Source: Paragonimus skrjabini miyazakii (taxonomy: Eukaryota > Platyhelminthes > Trematoda > Plagiorchiida > Troglotrematidae). From it: a stretch of 64,000 bases of DNA. The translations under genes and the position numbers were made by a program. Shown here one piece after another: positions 14,061 through 26,534 of this stretch. The DNA is taken from NCBI GenBank assembly GCA_014338405.1, contig JTDE01000414.1, positions 128,152 to 192,151 on the forward strand, given 5' to 3'. Within the stretch, counting starts at the first letter, position 1. Every line of letters starts with the position of its first letter. Under the pieces are notes generated by a model, which saw only the letters and a list, made by a program, of their open reading frames with translations, did no database searches and was not told the origin of the DNA.

Positions 14061-17000
14061 GATGCATCGTTGTGTTGACCCGTGAGTCTGTGGCCGTGTC
14101 ACTTTCTCCGGCTACATCCAGAACAAGCTGCGAAGTGGTAGATATGGAATCAACGTGTTTGATACATGTCCGAGCCACCTTAACCGACGAAATGAAACTA
14201 TTTCGTGTAGGACGAGAATATCTGTTTCCAAATTCGTGACACCAAACTTTATCATTGGTGTTGACACTTCGAGCAGACTGATCGTTCATACTGGATAGTA
14301 CACAAACATCATCGATGTGTGGAGGCCAGATTTATCAACCATAGGGCAATATAACGCATACAGTCGCGTTATTCACACTATCTTTTAACGGGAAACGAGT
14401 GTCATACCAGCACATGAGATACCACAGGTTAGAAAAAACCAACCGGTCTTTAGCAATACACAGGGATATCTTCTCCAGAAACCACCGCCAGCTTAGCTAC
14501 AATTCCTAAACTGAACTAAACTTCCGAGTAGACTCTGATTGTGATCAACCAGAATGGGTAGAAGTCAATCTTGAAGGAGTACTTTTCAAGTATAATTTGC
14601 AAAGCACAAAAGATTTACTAACGCCACTAATCAAAATAAACGGGAGTGAATTTCGGATCAGACAGGTGATCATTCGTTTAGATGGTCTGTCATGAATAAC
14701 ACAAACTGCATTCGTTAACGGTTGCAATCTATAAACGACCGTAGAACTAAACCTTGCAGGCTGTTTAGTATACAAGTAAAACCTGACATTTTCCATCGGG
14801 CTGCGTTCTGATAAGCAAGTAAGTATTGTATTGACCTTGATTAGCCGAAGCAATCCCCGATTTCCTCATGGTCAAGTCACTCATTTTCAGTTATGTAATC
14901 ACGTTTCAAATTCTATTTGATGTTCACGTGAACTAGCTTACGCGTGTAAATTTCTACGATCATGCTTAGTTGACCACGTGTTAAACAGTACTACATAATG
15001 ACTTAGTATAATCATGAAATCGGGAAGCTTGGTTCAGTAATGGATTTCAACTGCGTTCAATACCATTAAGATGAAATACCATTCTGGGGTAGAAAATGAA
15101 AACAAGGTGAACAAAATATACCTCGAACTAGATGTGGTTTAGATGTGGCTGATGTATTCGAAAGCCTTCCACCATTCCCCCGATCGATAAGTAAAGTTAG
15201 GAGACAAATATCCAATAGAGAGCACGTTTGCAAAGAACCGGCTGCGCATTGCTAGAGTTACGTTTGGTAAGAGTCCTATTTCAATGTTACGTAACTACCG
15301 CTCTATTCAAACATCAAAACTGTTGTTCTGAGACATCGGTTACATGTACAGTGAGCTGGAGAACATCTCAAGACTATTGGAAATTCATCTGTGGTTACCA
15401 GTGAGGTGATAACCTTTCAGTTTTGAATCTGAAGCATCTGAAATCGGAACATGCTGGCTAGAAAGTGAGTAGAGACGATGCAAATGTCTCCCTACAACGT
15501 GATTGTTGTAGTGTACGCCATTTTCGGCTACCAGAAACGAACAATTAGAAACAAATAGTAGAAACTGTATGAAATTAGCTTCGTATTATTTTGTGTTGCG
15601 AGCATTAAACCTAGCTCTTATCAACAAACAACAATACTGTAAAGAGAGCAGAAAGTGAACATTTCCACCCAAACTTTATCATAATTAAACAATATATAAC
15701 GGATCCCTAATCAGACGCTTGTCAAGTGAGTGTGTTCCAATTCGACTGCCACGCTCACATTCTTTTGCCGTCCTCGGTATGTTGACAATGCAACAGTCTT
15801 TAACCATGCAGAAGTAGCATGAATTTTCATCCAAATTACTCAACTTGGAGGCCAAACTAATAGTAATACGTAATTAACCACAAGAGACAACAGGTGTGAA
15901 TTATAAAACTACTCACCTTACATCTCATCAATGTCTCACAATGGTTATGCTCAGACCGGGAACATCCAAAACTGAAGGCACGTTCGTCAGATTCACAATG
16001 GAGTAGTATTAGTAACTGAATGCTGGAACTGCATGTAAGGCACACAATCATCAGTACTCTCCGGAACAATTAGAGAAACACTTCTGATGAGGTGTTACCA
16101 AATGGTTAACACCAGGTGTTACAGAACTTACGAAAAGCTAAAGCAAAGTATCTATCAATACAGAACGATAAGTTTTATCACTAACTACGTACTTGTCGGC
16201 TTCAGAATGGAAGAAACCACTCGAATCAAAAACCCCACTCACTTAATCTGTCAGTGAACATAGGTAACTATAACTTTTAGGTGTGATGGATCAACTTCTA
16301 TTAACCAGTTAAAGTAATCAGTACTTTGTCGTTTGTAATACTGAGCCCACAAGAATCGGTCGTGTAAGTAAAACCAAATGACCTCGCTTAGGTTTATTAT
16401 ACTCTTAACTACAGAAAATGATGAAACGTGTTGAAGTTGGTTTCGATCTCATAACCTTCGATGAATGAAAGCTAGTCATCCTGCCAACATTTCTCAGTTG
16501 ACGTCGCGCATGGTTTTCATTATCATTCCTGACACAACATAGTTTTAATAATCTTTGTGCTTTGACGAGTACATTTGGTAATCAACAGGAATTTAGAGGG
16601 AAAAGAAGTAAGCTATGATTTCACTTCGGTAGGTAGAAAAGAAAATATAGTTGTGAAGATTCTATAATGAGAGATTCAAGGATAGCATGTGTGTCCAAAC
16701 ATTGCAAAGTAGTGCCAATTTAATTCACGTGTAGACTACTGTCTGGGCAACTTTAGGAAATGAGTTAAACCTTCACGATTACATCATCAGTTTGGTTTGA
16801 TTCTGAAGAAAATAAGCCAAGCATAATCACTGGCAAAATTATTGGGCCAGGACTAGTTGAGACAATATTCTGGCTAACTTCGCCAATCTTGTTGAGCGTT
16901 CATGTTATTTCAAAATATTGACTGCTTATTTCAGTCTACCTAGTCCCCTGATCTCTGCCCCATAAAATATATTTGGGGTCGGATTAACTGAATGACATTT

Positions 17001-17879
17001 ACGACCACATAGCTATAGGCATTGAAGAATATGAGACTGAAGCTTTTGAAAGAAAGTTAGCGGATGAAACAAGACTACCACTCGGTGCTTGTTAACAATA
17101 TACAATGAAGCGTTAGTGCAGGAAGCCGCATTAAAGATGGGACTACTGAGCCCTACTAGGTAAGAGTACGTTAGCACTGAGCTCTCGGGAAAAACTCATA
17201 CTGATTGTGTCGATGATTTGTGCGCCAATCATCAGATCTTCGTGATAAACGCACATGCATTTCCAGCCTTTAACCTGGCTCACGTGTGCTGTGCCCTGGG
17301 CCACTGTTACTCGTCACAATGGCTCATGAAATAACAGCCTAACAAGTAAACATGAAGATATCGGGCGAAAAAGTAATGAAATTAATAGAAAAAAGGTTTG
17401 CCTATCTTATGGATATAGACCCGCCACTAAATACAAGAGCTTCCTACCTAACGATAGCGGCATACTTCACAATCTAGAGGTGCACATCTCAACGTTACCC
17501 AATAAAGAGGTCAGCTTTCTCACAATTCGTAACCACATCCTTGTCTGTCCATCGCGAGTTTGCTCTCAACCATCGGCAATGCGAGGTACGCTAAATTTAC
17601 CGTCGACATATAAACTACTTGACCAAGACTACGCTTTCCTCCTTCGTTTACTTTTTGTCGGAGATGGTGGTCATCAAGAATTGCACAACTTACTTTCCAA
17701 AACAATAGGATTGCACAAATTTTTTTCAGAACGTTCACTGAGAGTGACGATGGAATCCGTGGGACGGTCGTTACTGTGAGGCATGGAAAGCGAATATCGG
17801 CATCCAAATGATCGGTTGGAAGTAAACAGGATGTTGACTAAATGTTGCGTCACACGGTCATGACCAATTGCATATTGTG
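14061..17879. other. Non-coding, no gene seen
   Basis: About 3.8 kb without a recognisable protein, splice-bounded exon or RNA gene. Several frames of 70 to 100 codons are present on both strands, but they overlap one another and show no motif. Confidence 0.45.
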
Positions 17880-18397
17880 GGGTACTGTCAGGCAGGAAGT
17901 GCGAGCATTCCAACTCTCGGCGGAATACCCCAACACAGGAGGGAGGTGCGTTTAAAAAACCCACGGTGAGCGGATGGAGAACGGCGTGGGCGACCGGATG
18001 AGTCATCGCTCGACCTGATCGGACCAACGGGTGAGACGTGGCAGCCGAAATAGGATGGATGATCAAATTGAATGCGTGATTATTCCAACACTCAACGACA
18101 CGGCTGTGTAGTACGTTCAAAGCCTACAGTAGATAGACGGAAGACAGCACGAGCGATCGGACAAGCTATCGCTCAAGGAAATCGGATCAACGGACGAGGA
18201 ATAGCAGGCAGAAAACCCCCGGGTAGAAGACGCCAATCACACACCTAAACCGGGTAGAAGTGCACATGACGCGTGAACGGAAACCTGGGGATGTTGTGGA
18301 CTGGAATTCTGACTCATAAACGCGAGCGCGCGCGTAGCATGTGAACTAGCGTGTTGGACAATAAAGATTGTGCTTTATTGGACGCATTTTCGCTACA
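17880..18397 (+). repeat. LTR-like dispersed repeat, copy b, with internal duplication
   Basis: This copy matches copy a (5340-5777), including the hairpin-borne AATAAA at about 18360 and the GCTACA end. It also carries the left half twice: a block with CATCGCTCGACCTGATCGGA then CCAACGGGTGAG near 18003-18035 is followed by a second block with TATCGCTCAAGGAAATCGGA then TCAACGGACGAG near 18167-18200, about 160 bp further on. No coding sequence is attached. Confidence 0.5.
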
Positions 18398-18869
18398 ATA
18401 TGTGCACGTATAAGTTACAATTGATATGTGATAGCAGAAGATGCAAAGACTGAGTAAATAATTTCTGGGGGTATAGATCAAGGTTGCACAATCTCACTAT
18501 AATCAATTCAGTGGCCGCCAAAACGTGATAGCGGATTGTACTAGATTAAGTGATGGCAACTCTTTAGACAACTCAAAGTGCACCGATGACATCTATGCGA
18601 CGGTCGATTTGGGCAATGTTAGCAAAGGTGGGAATCTCAGACAATCAAACGAGAATAATTGGACTCTGAACCTGTCAATGAGAGAATGGAAGGTGTTATT
18701 CCAAGGCACTTGTTCTGTGGTCACAGGTGCCCAAATTTCCTTGGAATGTCTCCCGAGTTATGTGAACCTGGATACGTGCAGTCTACAAACCGTCGCTATC
18801 CATCATTGTGGAGTACTACATACCCTGTTCCTAATGGTCATTTTCCAGTGTGATATTGATACCAGTAGA

Positions 18870-19770
18870 TAAGCTGAACAGCTTTTGTATAGCTGCACTT
18901 ACAACGTTCAGTTTAGGCTTCCAGGTAAGTTATATCGTCAAAAGTACGGAGTAGCAATGGGGCCACTGTTAGGCTCTTTATTAGCCGATATTTTTATGAT
19001 CAAGCTTCAAAGTATATCATTAACGGGCCACATAAAATCATTGGCTCTTTATAAACGTTATGTAGACGATACTATCGGCATGACGGACGAATCCAAATGC
19101 TTCAATGGAACACTGACACATTTCAACTATGCCCACAAAAATATCCGCTTCACTCTGGAACTCGAATCATCCATAGGTACGGCGTTTTCAGACGTGTTCA
19201 TATCACACAGTGAGGATGGCACAATACAGCATAAAGTATATTGTAAAGCAACTTGGTTAGGACAGTATACCAATTTTAATAGCTTTGTATTTTTAGGATA
19301 AAAGAACTTAGTCCAGTGTTCACTGGATAAAGTCGTGAAAACATGATCAAATAATACTATGGAAGAAGAAAAACAGTTTATATTTAACACATTCTTTGAA
19401 AGTAGCCGTCCAGAACAGTTTATCGGTAAGCACAAGATAATTGACACAAAGGTAGACATACCGCGAGTTGTAGACAAAACCCCTCTACATTTCTTTATCA
19501 TCCAAAGGTGATAGCATTGCTGAAAATATAACCCGGAGACTTAACGGAACACTTAGCAAGACCTATTCTGCGACCAAGTTATGTGCTATTTATCACCAAA
19601 CCAGTTTTGCATCCTCAGCTGAAAGATATATTGCTTGCACATGCTGCCTTTTTTGTGTTTACAGTTTCGTTTGTTCCTGTTGGGCAAGTTGCCTAGGCCT
19701 CACAACAAGGCGATTACCTGAACGCATCCGGGAGCATCATACGGCTTAGCTAGCTAGTAGCTTGCTCGTC
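18870..19770 (+). mobile_element. Penelope-like retroelement fragment (RT and GIY-YIG remnant)
   Basis: The plus strand encodes the C-terminal half of a Penelope-type reverse transcriptase: a GVAMGPLLGSLLADIFM block, then LYKRYVDDTIG with an intact catalytic YVDD near 19056, then YCKATWLGQYTNFNSF near 19240. The frame then stops. After frame changes, a linker with EQFIGKHKIIDTK (about 19410) and a cysteine-containing block with SFVCSCWASCLGLTTRRL (about 19660-19720) follow, which looks like the decayed start of the GIY-YIG endonuclease these elements carry at their C-terminus. Multiple stops and frameshifts make this a dead copy. The N-terminal half was not found in the 18.5 kb region. Confidence 0.75.
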
Positions 19771-20439
19771 GGTGGTCGCTGCGCTCTTAGTCGAATCAAA
19801 GCACCGGATCAACCAGGCCAATTCGTTCAAGCCGATCTATCGAGTTTGGGGAGAGCAATCGATGTGGGCCAAGGGCCGTTTACTAGCTATCCCATTGAGC
19901 TGACAAAACGTCTGATCAGAACACTGAACCTACCGTGACCACACACCAATAGCCCGGATCGATCTGTTACGTAGGGGCTTGGACTTTTGCAAAAATGTTT
20001 ACAAACCAAGTTACCGGTGTTACTTAATTAGAACTTACGAGTTTGACCAACTTGATATTAATGATTACTATCCCCCACCCTACAGATGTTCTATCCCCCG
20101 GCGAACCCGTTTAAATTTATTGTATTTAGCCTTATGTGGAAGCACTGAAAACAAGCTTGTTCGCTACACGTTTCTCCTCACGACTAAACCGGTACTGATA
20201 TGTTGATGTTTGATCAATTTCTCATCCACACTCTTGTACACCCACATTCGCCTCCTGTACACGCTGTGTACTTACACGAAAGTGCTGACTTGCCCTTCTC
20301 TCTCTGAAGTTCGACTTTTCACGGTCATATTCATTGATCGTTATTACTGTATTCATGCTGCTCCCATGAGATTTGGTTAAAGCGTTAAGATAAACGTTAT
20401 CACAGCGGTCTCACAACATATTTTGACAAATTATCTGTA
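19771..20439. other. Non-coding stretch between two retroelements
   Basis: This may include the 3' part of the Penelope-like element, because a frame at 19979-20206 continues in the same direction. Nothing in it could be assigned with confidence. The Gypsy integrase remnant starts immediately after. Confidence 0.35.
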
Positions 20440-21370
20440 TTTGTATTGGCTCAGGAAGGAACTAAGCAAGACGATTGAGGATTTTGCGGGACCCGTCGGC
20501 GATATGTTATACCTCATTCTGGTGGATGCATACTCCAAGTGACTTGAGATTGTCTCACTGACGCATAACAAAACCTCAGCTACCATTAACAACCTATGAC
20601 GGATTTTCAGCCAACACAGCCTCTCGGAGACGTTTGTCTCAGACAATGGATCGCAGGTTACATCGGTCCAGTTCAAGGAGTTCTTTATCCACAACAACAT
20701 CCGACACATGCATTCACTACCATACCAACCACAATCCAACGGTCAAGTCGAGCTCTTCGTCGACACATTCAAGAGAGCATTTCTGAAGTCTTGCGGGCAG
20801 GGACCAACTGAAGAAGTGCTGCAGAGGTTCTTGCTTACTTACAGAACCACCCCGAATCCGGTGATTCTCAAAGGGCTGTCGCCTGCAGAAGCTCTCATGG
20901 GTCGCAAGCTGAGGACAAAATTCAATGCGATGATTCGTGCAGAAAAACTTCCGGGAAATACGCAGTAGCTCTCCCGAAGTAGATCTGCCATCGGCGATCT
21001 AATCTATGCGAGGGACTATCGACCAGATAGCCCCCAATGGATAACAGCAACAGCCAAGCAACGGAAGGGCACGGTCCTTTACAATATCAACGTCGGAAAC
21101 CACATCTGGGTGCGCCACCGGAACAAATCTCAGTCGTACCATCCCTCAAACACTAGACAATTTCAGAATCAATTGCCATTGGACCTACTTCTCCACATCT
21201 TTGAGATCAGGCGCCCAGTAGAACAAATTCCCGCAACGGCTACTTCAGCAACCTCAAGTCCTGGACCGAGAAGAGAGCTGACAGCCTTGCAATCAAGCTG
21301 ATGGAAGGACCGTGAACGCAAACCCACCCGCCCAATGCAGCTCGGTCCCCGTTAGCGACAGTACCAATAT
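20440..21370 (+). pseudogene. Ty3/Gypsy-type integrase remnant (3' end of pol)
   Basis: The frame encodes the core of a retroviral-type integrase, which joins element DNA to the host chromosome. The three acidic residues can be placed: D in LVDAYSK (about 20525), D in FVSDNGSQ (about 20640) and E in QPQSNGQVE (about 20750). It continues with TYRTTPNPV and SPAEALMGRKLRT, then a C-terminal region with HIWVRHRNKSQSYHPS near 21100. In-frame stops at 20540, 20597 and 20966 show that it is dead. Reverse transcriptase and RNase H are missing upstream; the next recognisable sequence in that direction is a Penelope-like element. The polypurine tract and 3' LTR follow directly. Confidence 0.8.
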
Positions 21371-21374
21371 TGTT

Positions 21375-21386
21375 CAGCAGGGGCGG
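21375..21386 (+). other. Polypurine tract of the Gypsy element
   Basis: A purine-rich run, CAGCAGGGGCGG, sits immediately before the TG that opens the LTR. This is the usual position of the plus-strand DNA primer in LTR retroelements. Confidence 0.55.
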
Positions 21387-21791
21387 TGTTGGGAAAAGGC
21401 ACTCTTTCCCAAGAATTCGCCCTATTTGCAAGAAAAATGGATTCTTCATTTTTGGGAATTTGAACGGCCGCCAGAATTCTCGAACATCTGGGAGTTTGCA
21501 CTCGCCTCTGATTGACCCGTTCGGTGGTCTAGGTCCAAGGCCGCTCAAAACCCATAAATAGAGTTGCTGTAGATGACTTATTTGCTATCGGGCTGAACAG
21601 CAAATAAAACTCGTCTGAAGGTCGTTTATTCCCCACTTGTTGGCGGGTTCTAAGCTGCGAGAGTTGGGTTCCGATACTTGCGCTCTGACTTTCATGCAGT
21701 TTTGCAATATCGTTGCGTTCATCCGTGATAGAGATATTGCTCGTGGTCTTTGCGTCTGTTCTTGCTTTTCTTTATCAGAGTGGTCGTAACA
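21387..21791 (+). mobile_element. 3' LTR of a Ty3/Gypsy element (405 bp)
   Basis: The segment opens TGTTGGG and closes CGTAACA, with near-inverted 5-bp ends (TGTTG/TAACA). It contains a TATA-like CATAAATA at 21553-21560 and a polyadenylation signal AATAAA at 21603-21608. It follows the integrase remnant and a polypurine tract in the expected order. The right boundary is inferred from the TG...CA rule only, because the partner 5' LTR and the target duplication cannot be seen here. Confidence 0.65.
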
Positions 21792-22524
21792 AGTAGGGTA
21801 AATTTGACGAGGTTCCCGAATATTGAGTAGTACAATCAAACCGGCCTATGATGAAGATACTCAATTCAGTAAAATTTCGGTATAACCGACCTTACAATCA
21901 AATGTGGTGTATGTTTACTTTCATACTGCATCAATACTAGCGTTATCCACACTGTATCTTGTCGATTATAGCACTGGTGTAATGATTTTTAAACATGAAG
22001 CGTCAAACTAAATATCCATATAAAAAATCACAGTGATAAATAAAACGAGACTGTAGTAACTCACAGAATAGTAAACCAGTATTTATATTCAGAGTCCACC
22101 ATAACCGGCGGCATTGATTTCGTGATATCCTTTCAGCTGACAAAATTTGAGGTGAAGGTCAACACAATCTTGTTGGAAGATTTCAGTAGCAGTGAAAATG
22201 AACCTCATTATCTGTTATTTTGGACCACCAGGGACAACACAACTGATATCAATGGAGGATACACTGAATTTCTAACTGTTTTGTTTAGCCTGTGTACGGA
22301 ACTGTCGATGCAATAATACACCGATGTTCAACATTGTGATTCGCGTGCATGTACCACGCACAAGCAGGTGATAGTTAGTTACCAACTCCTGTCGAGCTGA
22401 CCGGAGCGCTTGGCTGTTCGCCTTTCCATCTTGACAGCTGGATGTCGGCAAATCTGCCACATGAGTGTTGGTATTCATGTTGCTGTTAATACACACACAA
22501 GGTTGACGGCATTTCTCCCCTTAT
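21792..22524. other. Non-coding, no gene seen
   Basis: Short chance frames only. No repeat shared with the rest of the window was recognised. Confidence 0.45.
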
Positions 22525-22740
22525 CAGGCTGTCACGGTAACCGAATTCAAAGGACACCTGTGTAAATATGTCGCCGCAAGTGGTCCGCGCTGCATCACTT
22601 CCGGTTCCACTCATACACCCAGTATCCACCGTGAACTCTGAGAACTAGGAGTAAGAGACGTGTGAGTCGATATCTTGGTAGTCCAGTCGGCCACCGCCGG
22701 TTAGTCAGATGGCAAGCTGATGTGAAAGTAGAACCCTGAC
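22525..22740 (+). repeat. Dispersed repeat R2, copy a
   Basis: This segment aligns by eye with 37498-37710 in the same orientation. Shared words include GGTTCCACTCA, GTCACGGTAACCGAA against GACACGGTGACCGAA, and an AGATGGCAAGCTGA end. In copy b the stretch reads as an open frame with a TCGSTH block, but copy a is interrupted. The parent element is unknown. Confidence 0.5.
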
Positions 22741-25504
22741 ATCTCACAGACAATATGGTGACCTGTTGATGATGACATCTGAGCTGGAGAGACGGATGAA
22801 TATTCCGAGTGTGAAGAAAGGAGTGTTTGTATATAGATCTCTGCATTTTACATGGGATGGCAAACAGAAACGGAATTAAGTTTTGTGTGAGAAAGAAGGC
22901 ACACAATGTACCGGCAAAGCTGAAGAAAAGAAAGAGTTGCAGGTCATCATGGCCGGTTTATGAGAAAGAAAGCAGCTTGATAACCTCGGGATTATGACCG
23001 CTAGTTGCCAAGAGCGAAAAGTATTCAAGCGACTCAGCTTAATTATGCCTAGAGTACTCCTCCTCTCCTTGTTAACGATACCACGATTACGCCGATGGAC
23101 TACTGATTCGAGCCGGCCAGTGCATTCGACATAAAACCAAATGGTCACGTCACCACGATCTGAAGCCTATAGTTCCCTAATGTACCGTGGGCTTGAAGTC
23201 ATGGCCGTACAGCTGGTGCTGAGTAGGTTTTTAGACTCCCGTCCGGATAACACTCACCCAGACGGCTCGGTTCAAAGCAGTGTCCTCCCATGATCTGAAA
23301 TCTATATCGAACCGAAAAAGACACTTGAATAACGTCGTTGTATCGCGGTTTCTGTTAACGAGGACTTCGCTGGTCTGCGTTAACTTCTTGTACTGCAGCC
23401 GCTTCTGGATACTTTCGTCAGTTATTTGGTGTATGAGTTTTAGCTAACAAAGTTAAGTGAGCACTGGCATGGATTCAGACCTCCGTTATGTCTACAAAAC
23501 AACCTACCCCGGTTGCGAATTTGTATAACGAAATAAGAAGACCGGTTTTGCAAGATGGTAGTGCCATGTCGTATGTTCTGTTCAGCTGCTATACATAACA
23601 GTGGTGAAAGTCATAAATAAGTAAACCAATCAAGCCCACAAATCAGTCAACCAATCCATACACTAATCTGTTTGGCGAAGCACCTCTGTGTACGAAAACA
23701 TGCCCGACCATCGAATATCGAAGATGTACCTAGACATTGTAGATGGAGGCGACTCAGATATTGCGCGTTTCGGTGGCAATGTCCACGTTTCACCGCCGCA
23801 CAGAAGCGCAGACAACACAATCGAGTAAGCAGTTTCATTTTCATCTTCAGATTACGGTTCTTTTGGAAAGCAACCGTTTCACTGTATACATGACCACGTA
23901 ACCTGCCATCCATCGAGAGATCCATCAACAGATTGCTATTAGAGTAGTAGAAAATTGAGCCATCATCCATATGGATCTGAATCGTAGGCATCCTATTTTA
24001 GCCTAGAGAAGGTTGAAAGAAAAAAGATTATTTTATCGGTTTTTATATTCAGCCCAAATTTTGACGTGGCGATCGTTAAGGCTGTGGCCAGTCACTGTAT
24101 TTAATCTTTACTGTGCAAAAACAGCGTACTATCATTTGCATACAATAGTATGTGAATGACCGATTTGTATAAATCTTGGAGCGCTTAACTGTTGCAACTT
24201 CACTATTCGTACGGTATTCAACTTGGACAACGTCTTCTGGCTTATGAAGAATAACCTTAGGTATTGTGGTGAAATATTCATTAAATTAGATCGTAACTAC
24301 AATCAATGCTGTTTTACACCTGTGAAAACATCAAAATACACAGACATCGCTTCGTGCTATTACACCTTTGCTTGCACACACCCTTGCAACATTTTATTTA
24401 AATCCAAACTTACCAGGAACTACTCATAGAGTCTTATGGGTGACGGAAATATTACTCTGGCGAAACCCGCACAATGTATCCTGCAACTAGTCGTGATGAA
24501 CATCATGTCAGTCTTACCGCTGCTCGTCCGGAATCCATACTGCTCTTCGGGAACCCTAGTTTCCACAACCTAGATATTAAGTCATTGAAGTAGAACTCAC
24601 GCTTACTCCCATTACCTTTAAACAAAGTCACGCATAAGGCATGCTTGAACTCATGAGGGATAGTTTCCTCTCGTTAGATAGAGTGAACCAACAAAGCGTG
24701 TTCCGAAACTAAGCTGTCATACTTCGAAAATTCCACAAATGACTCATATTCACCCCCTGCATTTCCTTTTCGCGGTTGCTCAAAAGCCCTCTACACCACT
24801 TCCATATCCAGAGTGGCAGTATGTAACTCTCTGATATCTTGTTGTGGTAGACTATTCACGGCCACTAAATCAATGGTGCCGGCCGGTCTAATGTGCTTCC
24901 ACCGGGCCATCCCGCTGTACTCCAGTTGTGTGCACGAAGTGACAGTGTCTCTGTGTTGTAACATGATCTACGGCCTACGAGCGCGTAAACAGACAACAGA
25001 ATAACGGTTAGTGAAACGGCAGATAACAGAACGACGGTCAACGGAAATGAACACAGAGAAAAGACTGACCACCGGACAGAGCTACCTTACGTCACTCAAT
25101 CCGAAGACAACAGGGGCACAAACTAGACCACATTTAAAGGGTTTGTGACCAACGAGAAAACAAGGACAGACATGGACCAAACAAAGATCCAGATAGTACA
25201 GTGATATCCCAATTAAGGGACGAGCGTTGGGGCGGGGTGCCAGGAATTGGCACAAAGGTTGACAACACACGTGAAGGGTGAAGTGGCACATGACCGTGCT
25301 GACTATGAAGGTCACTTCAAACAGTAATGGGTCAGGCTATTGCGAAGGTAAATAAAACGGTATTTTCGGGGACTTGGGTTCTTCCCTGACACTCTATCAG
25401 TCGGCCTTTCAGTAGATTTAATTGGTGGATAAAAGCCTCCTTAAACGAATAATAGGGTTTTTTGTGTTGTGGGCTCTACATTAACTTACCTTATTTTGTC
25501 CACC
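22741..25504. other. Non-coding, no gene seen
   Basis: About 2.8 kb without a recognisable product. Overlapping frames on both strands near 23650-23990 have no motif. A short imperfect duplication around 24990-25040 (two ACAACAGAATAACGG-like units) is the only local structure noted. Confidence 0.45.
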
Positions 25505-25514
25505 AATCGTCATT

Positions 25515-25640
25515 GCCTTTGTAGTGGACAAGTGGGTATGCACTAGACCCTCGTCCACTAACATTTTAGAACGCCTTTCCTGATGAACGATTGAAACGTA
25601 GTCCCGACTGGAATTAAACTAAAAGAACGTAATATAGGTG
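25515..25640 (+). repeat. Direct repeat R3, copy a
   Basis: This copy is about 80 to 85% identical by eye to 26212-26335. It contains CTCGTCCACTAAC, then AGAACGCCTTTCCTGATGAA, then GAAACGTAGTCCCGACTGG and AAAAGAACG. The pair flanks about 570 bp with no recognised gene. The GAAACG block resembles sequence seen near the ends of Penelope-like elements, but no coding part of one is present here. Confidence 0.5.
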
Positions 25641-26211
25641 TGTAGTCACCTACATTGTCAGAACCGAGCGCTAGTTGCAGACTAGAATTGGTGGACATAT
25701 GCTGAGTTGGGCCAGACAGCAGATTACGCAACCGATCGGTGCTACACTAATATCCGCCACTACCATCCGAACCTACAAGCAGCCTGCCTCAGCCGTTGTC
25801 AGAACACAGTTAAAAGTTCAAGGTCATCTTCACGAACGCCAATCCACGCCGTCTTTGATATGTCGAATGGTTGCTATCACCAAAAGCAGCCCCCTTCTGT
25901 ACATCCAAATGGAACTGTTTGTTACCATCTCATTGCCCTAGCAATGGTAGAGTCTGTGCACCAACAGATAATTTACATTTCATTGTAATTTGCTTCACGG
26001 TTTGGTTTTGATTCGATAAAAATTAGCAATCTGTATTAATCACTCGTAATGATGCATCGAAATCTGTCATGGCATAAATCGTGGAACATAGCGTTTCTGA
26101 CTTCACTCCTAAAAAACTTAACAATATTCAAGAATTTCCGGAGTAATCATGATTTTTAACTAGTTTTAACTAGAGGATCATTTCTGACGTGAATAAAGAT
26201 CGGGTGAGTTA

Positions 26212-26335
26212 ATGAGCCTGTAGCAGACAGGTGGGCTTGCGCTTGACTCTCGTCCACTAACAATTTAGAACGCCTTTCCTGAAAAAACGGTCGAAACGTA
26301 GTCCCGACTGGTATTAAATTAAAAGAACGCAATAG
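26212..26335 (+). repeat. Direct repeat R3, copy b
   Basis: Second copy of the unit at 25515-25640, in the same orientation. The CCTGATGAACGATTGAAACG block of copy a is altered to CCTGAAAAAACGG followed by TCGAAACG, while the flanking CTCGTCCACTAAC and GTAGTCCCGACTGG are kept. Confidence 0.5.
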
Positions 26336-26534
26336 AGTTTGGAAACAAACCGTATATTTCCAGGAATGCTTGCAAATGCGATAAGTGGTTAGCTCTAGCC
26401 AAGTTTGGGACCAACGGCAACAACCAAGTGAAGAAGGAAAAGAAGCGCGAGATGGGCCACAGCCCATTCGGCGGCACTCGAAAACGCGCCATGCAAAAAG
26501 TCTGTTAAACAACGCTCGAAAAGGTCCTGGTTAG

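Noticed and set aside
25577..25605. Hammerhead ribozyme in repeat R3
   Set aside because: The words CTGATGA, GAAAC and GTC are in the right order and a 2-bp helix III with a GTA loop is possible, but the base before CTGATGA cannot pair with the base after GTC and helix II does not close. Not called as an ncRNA.
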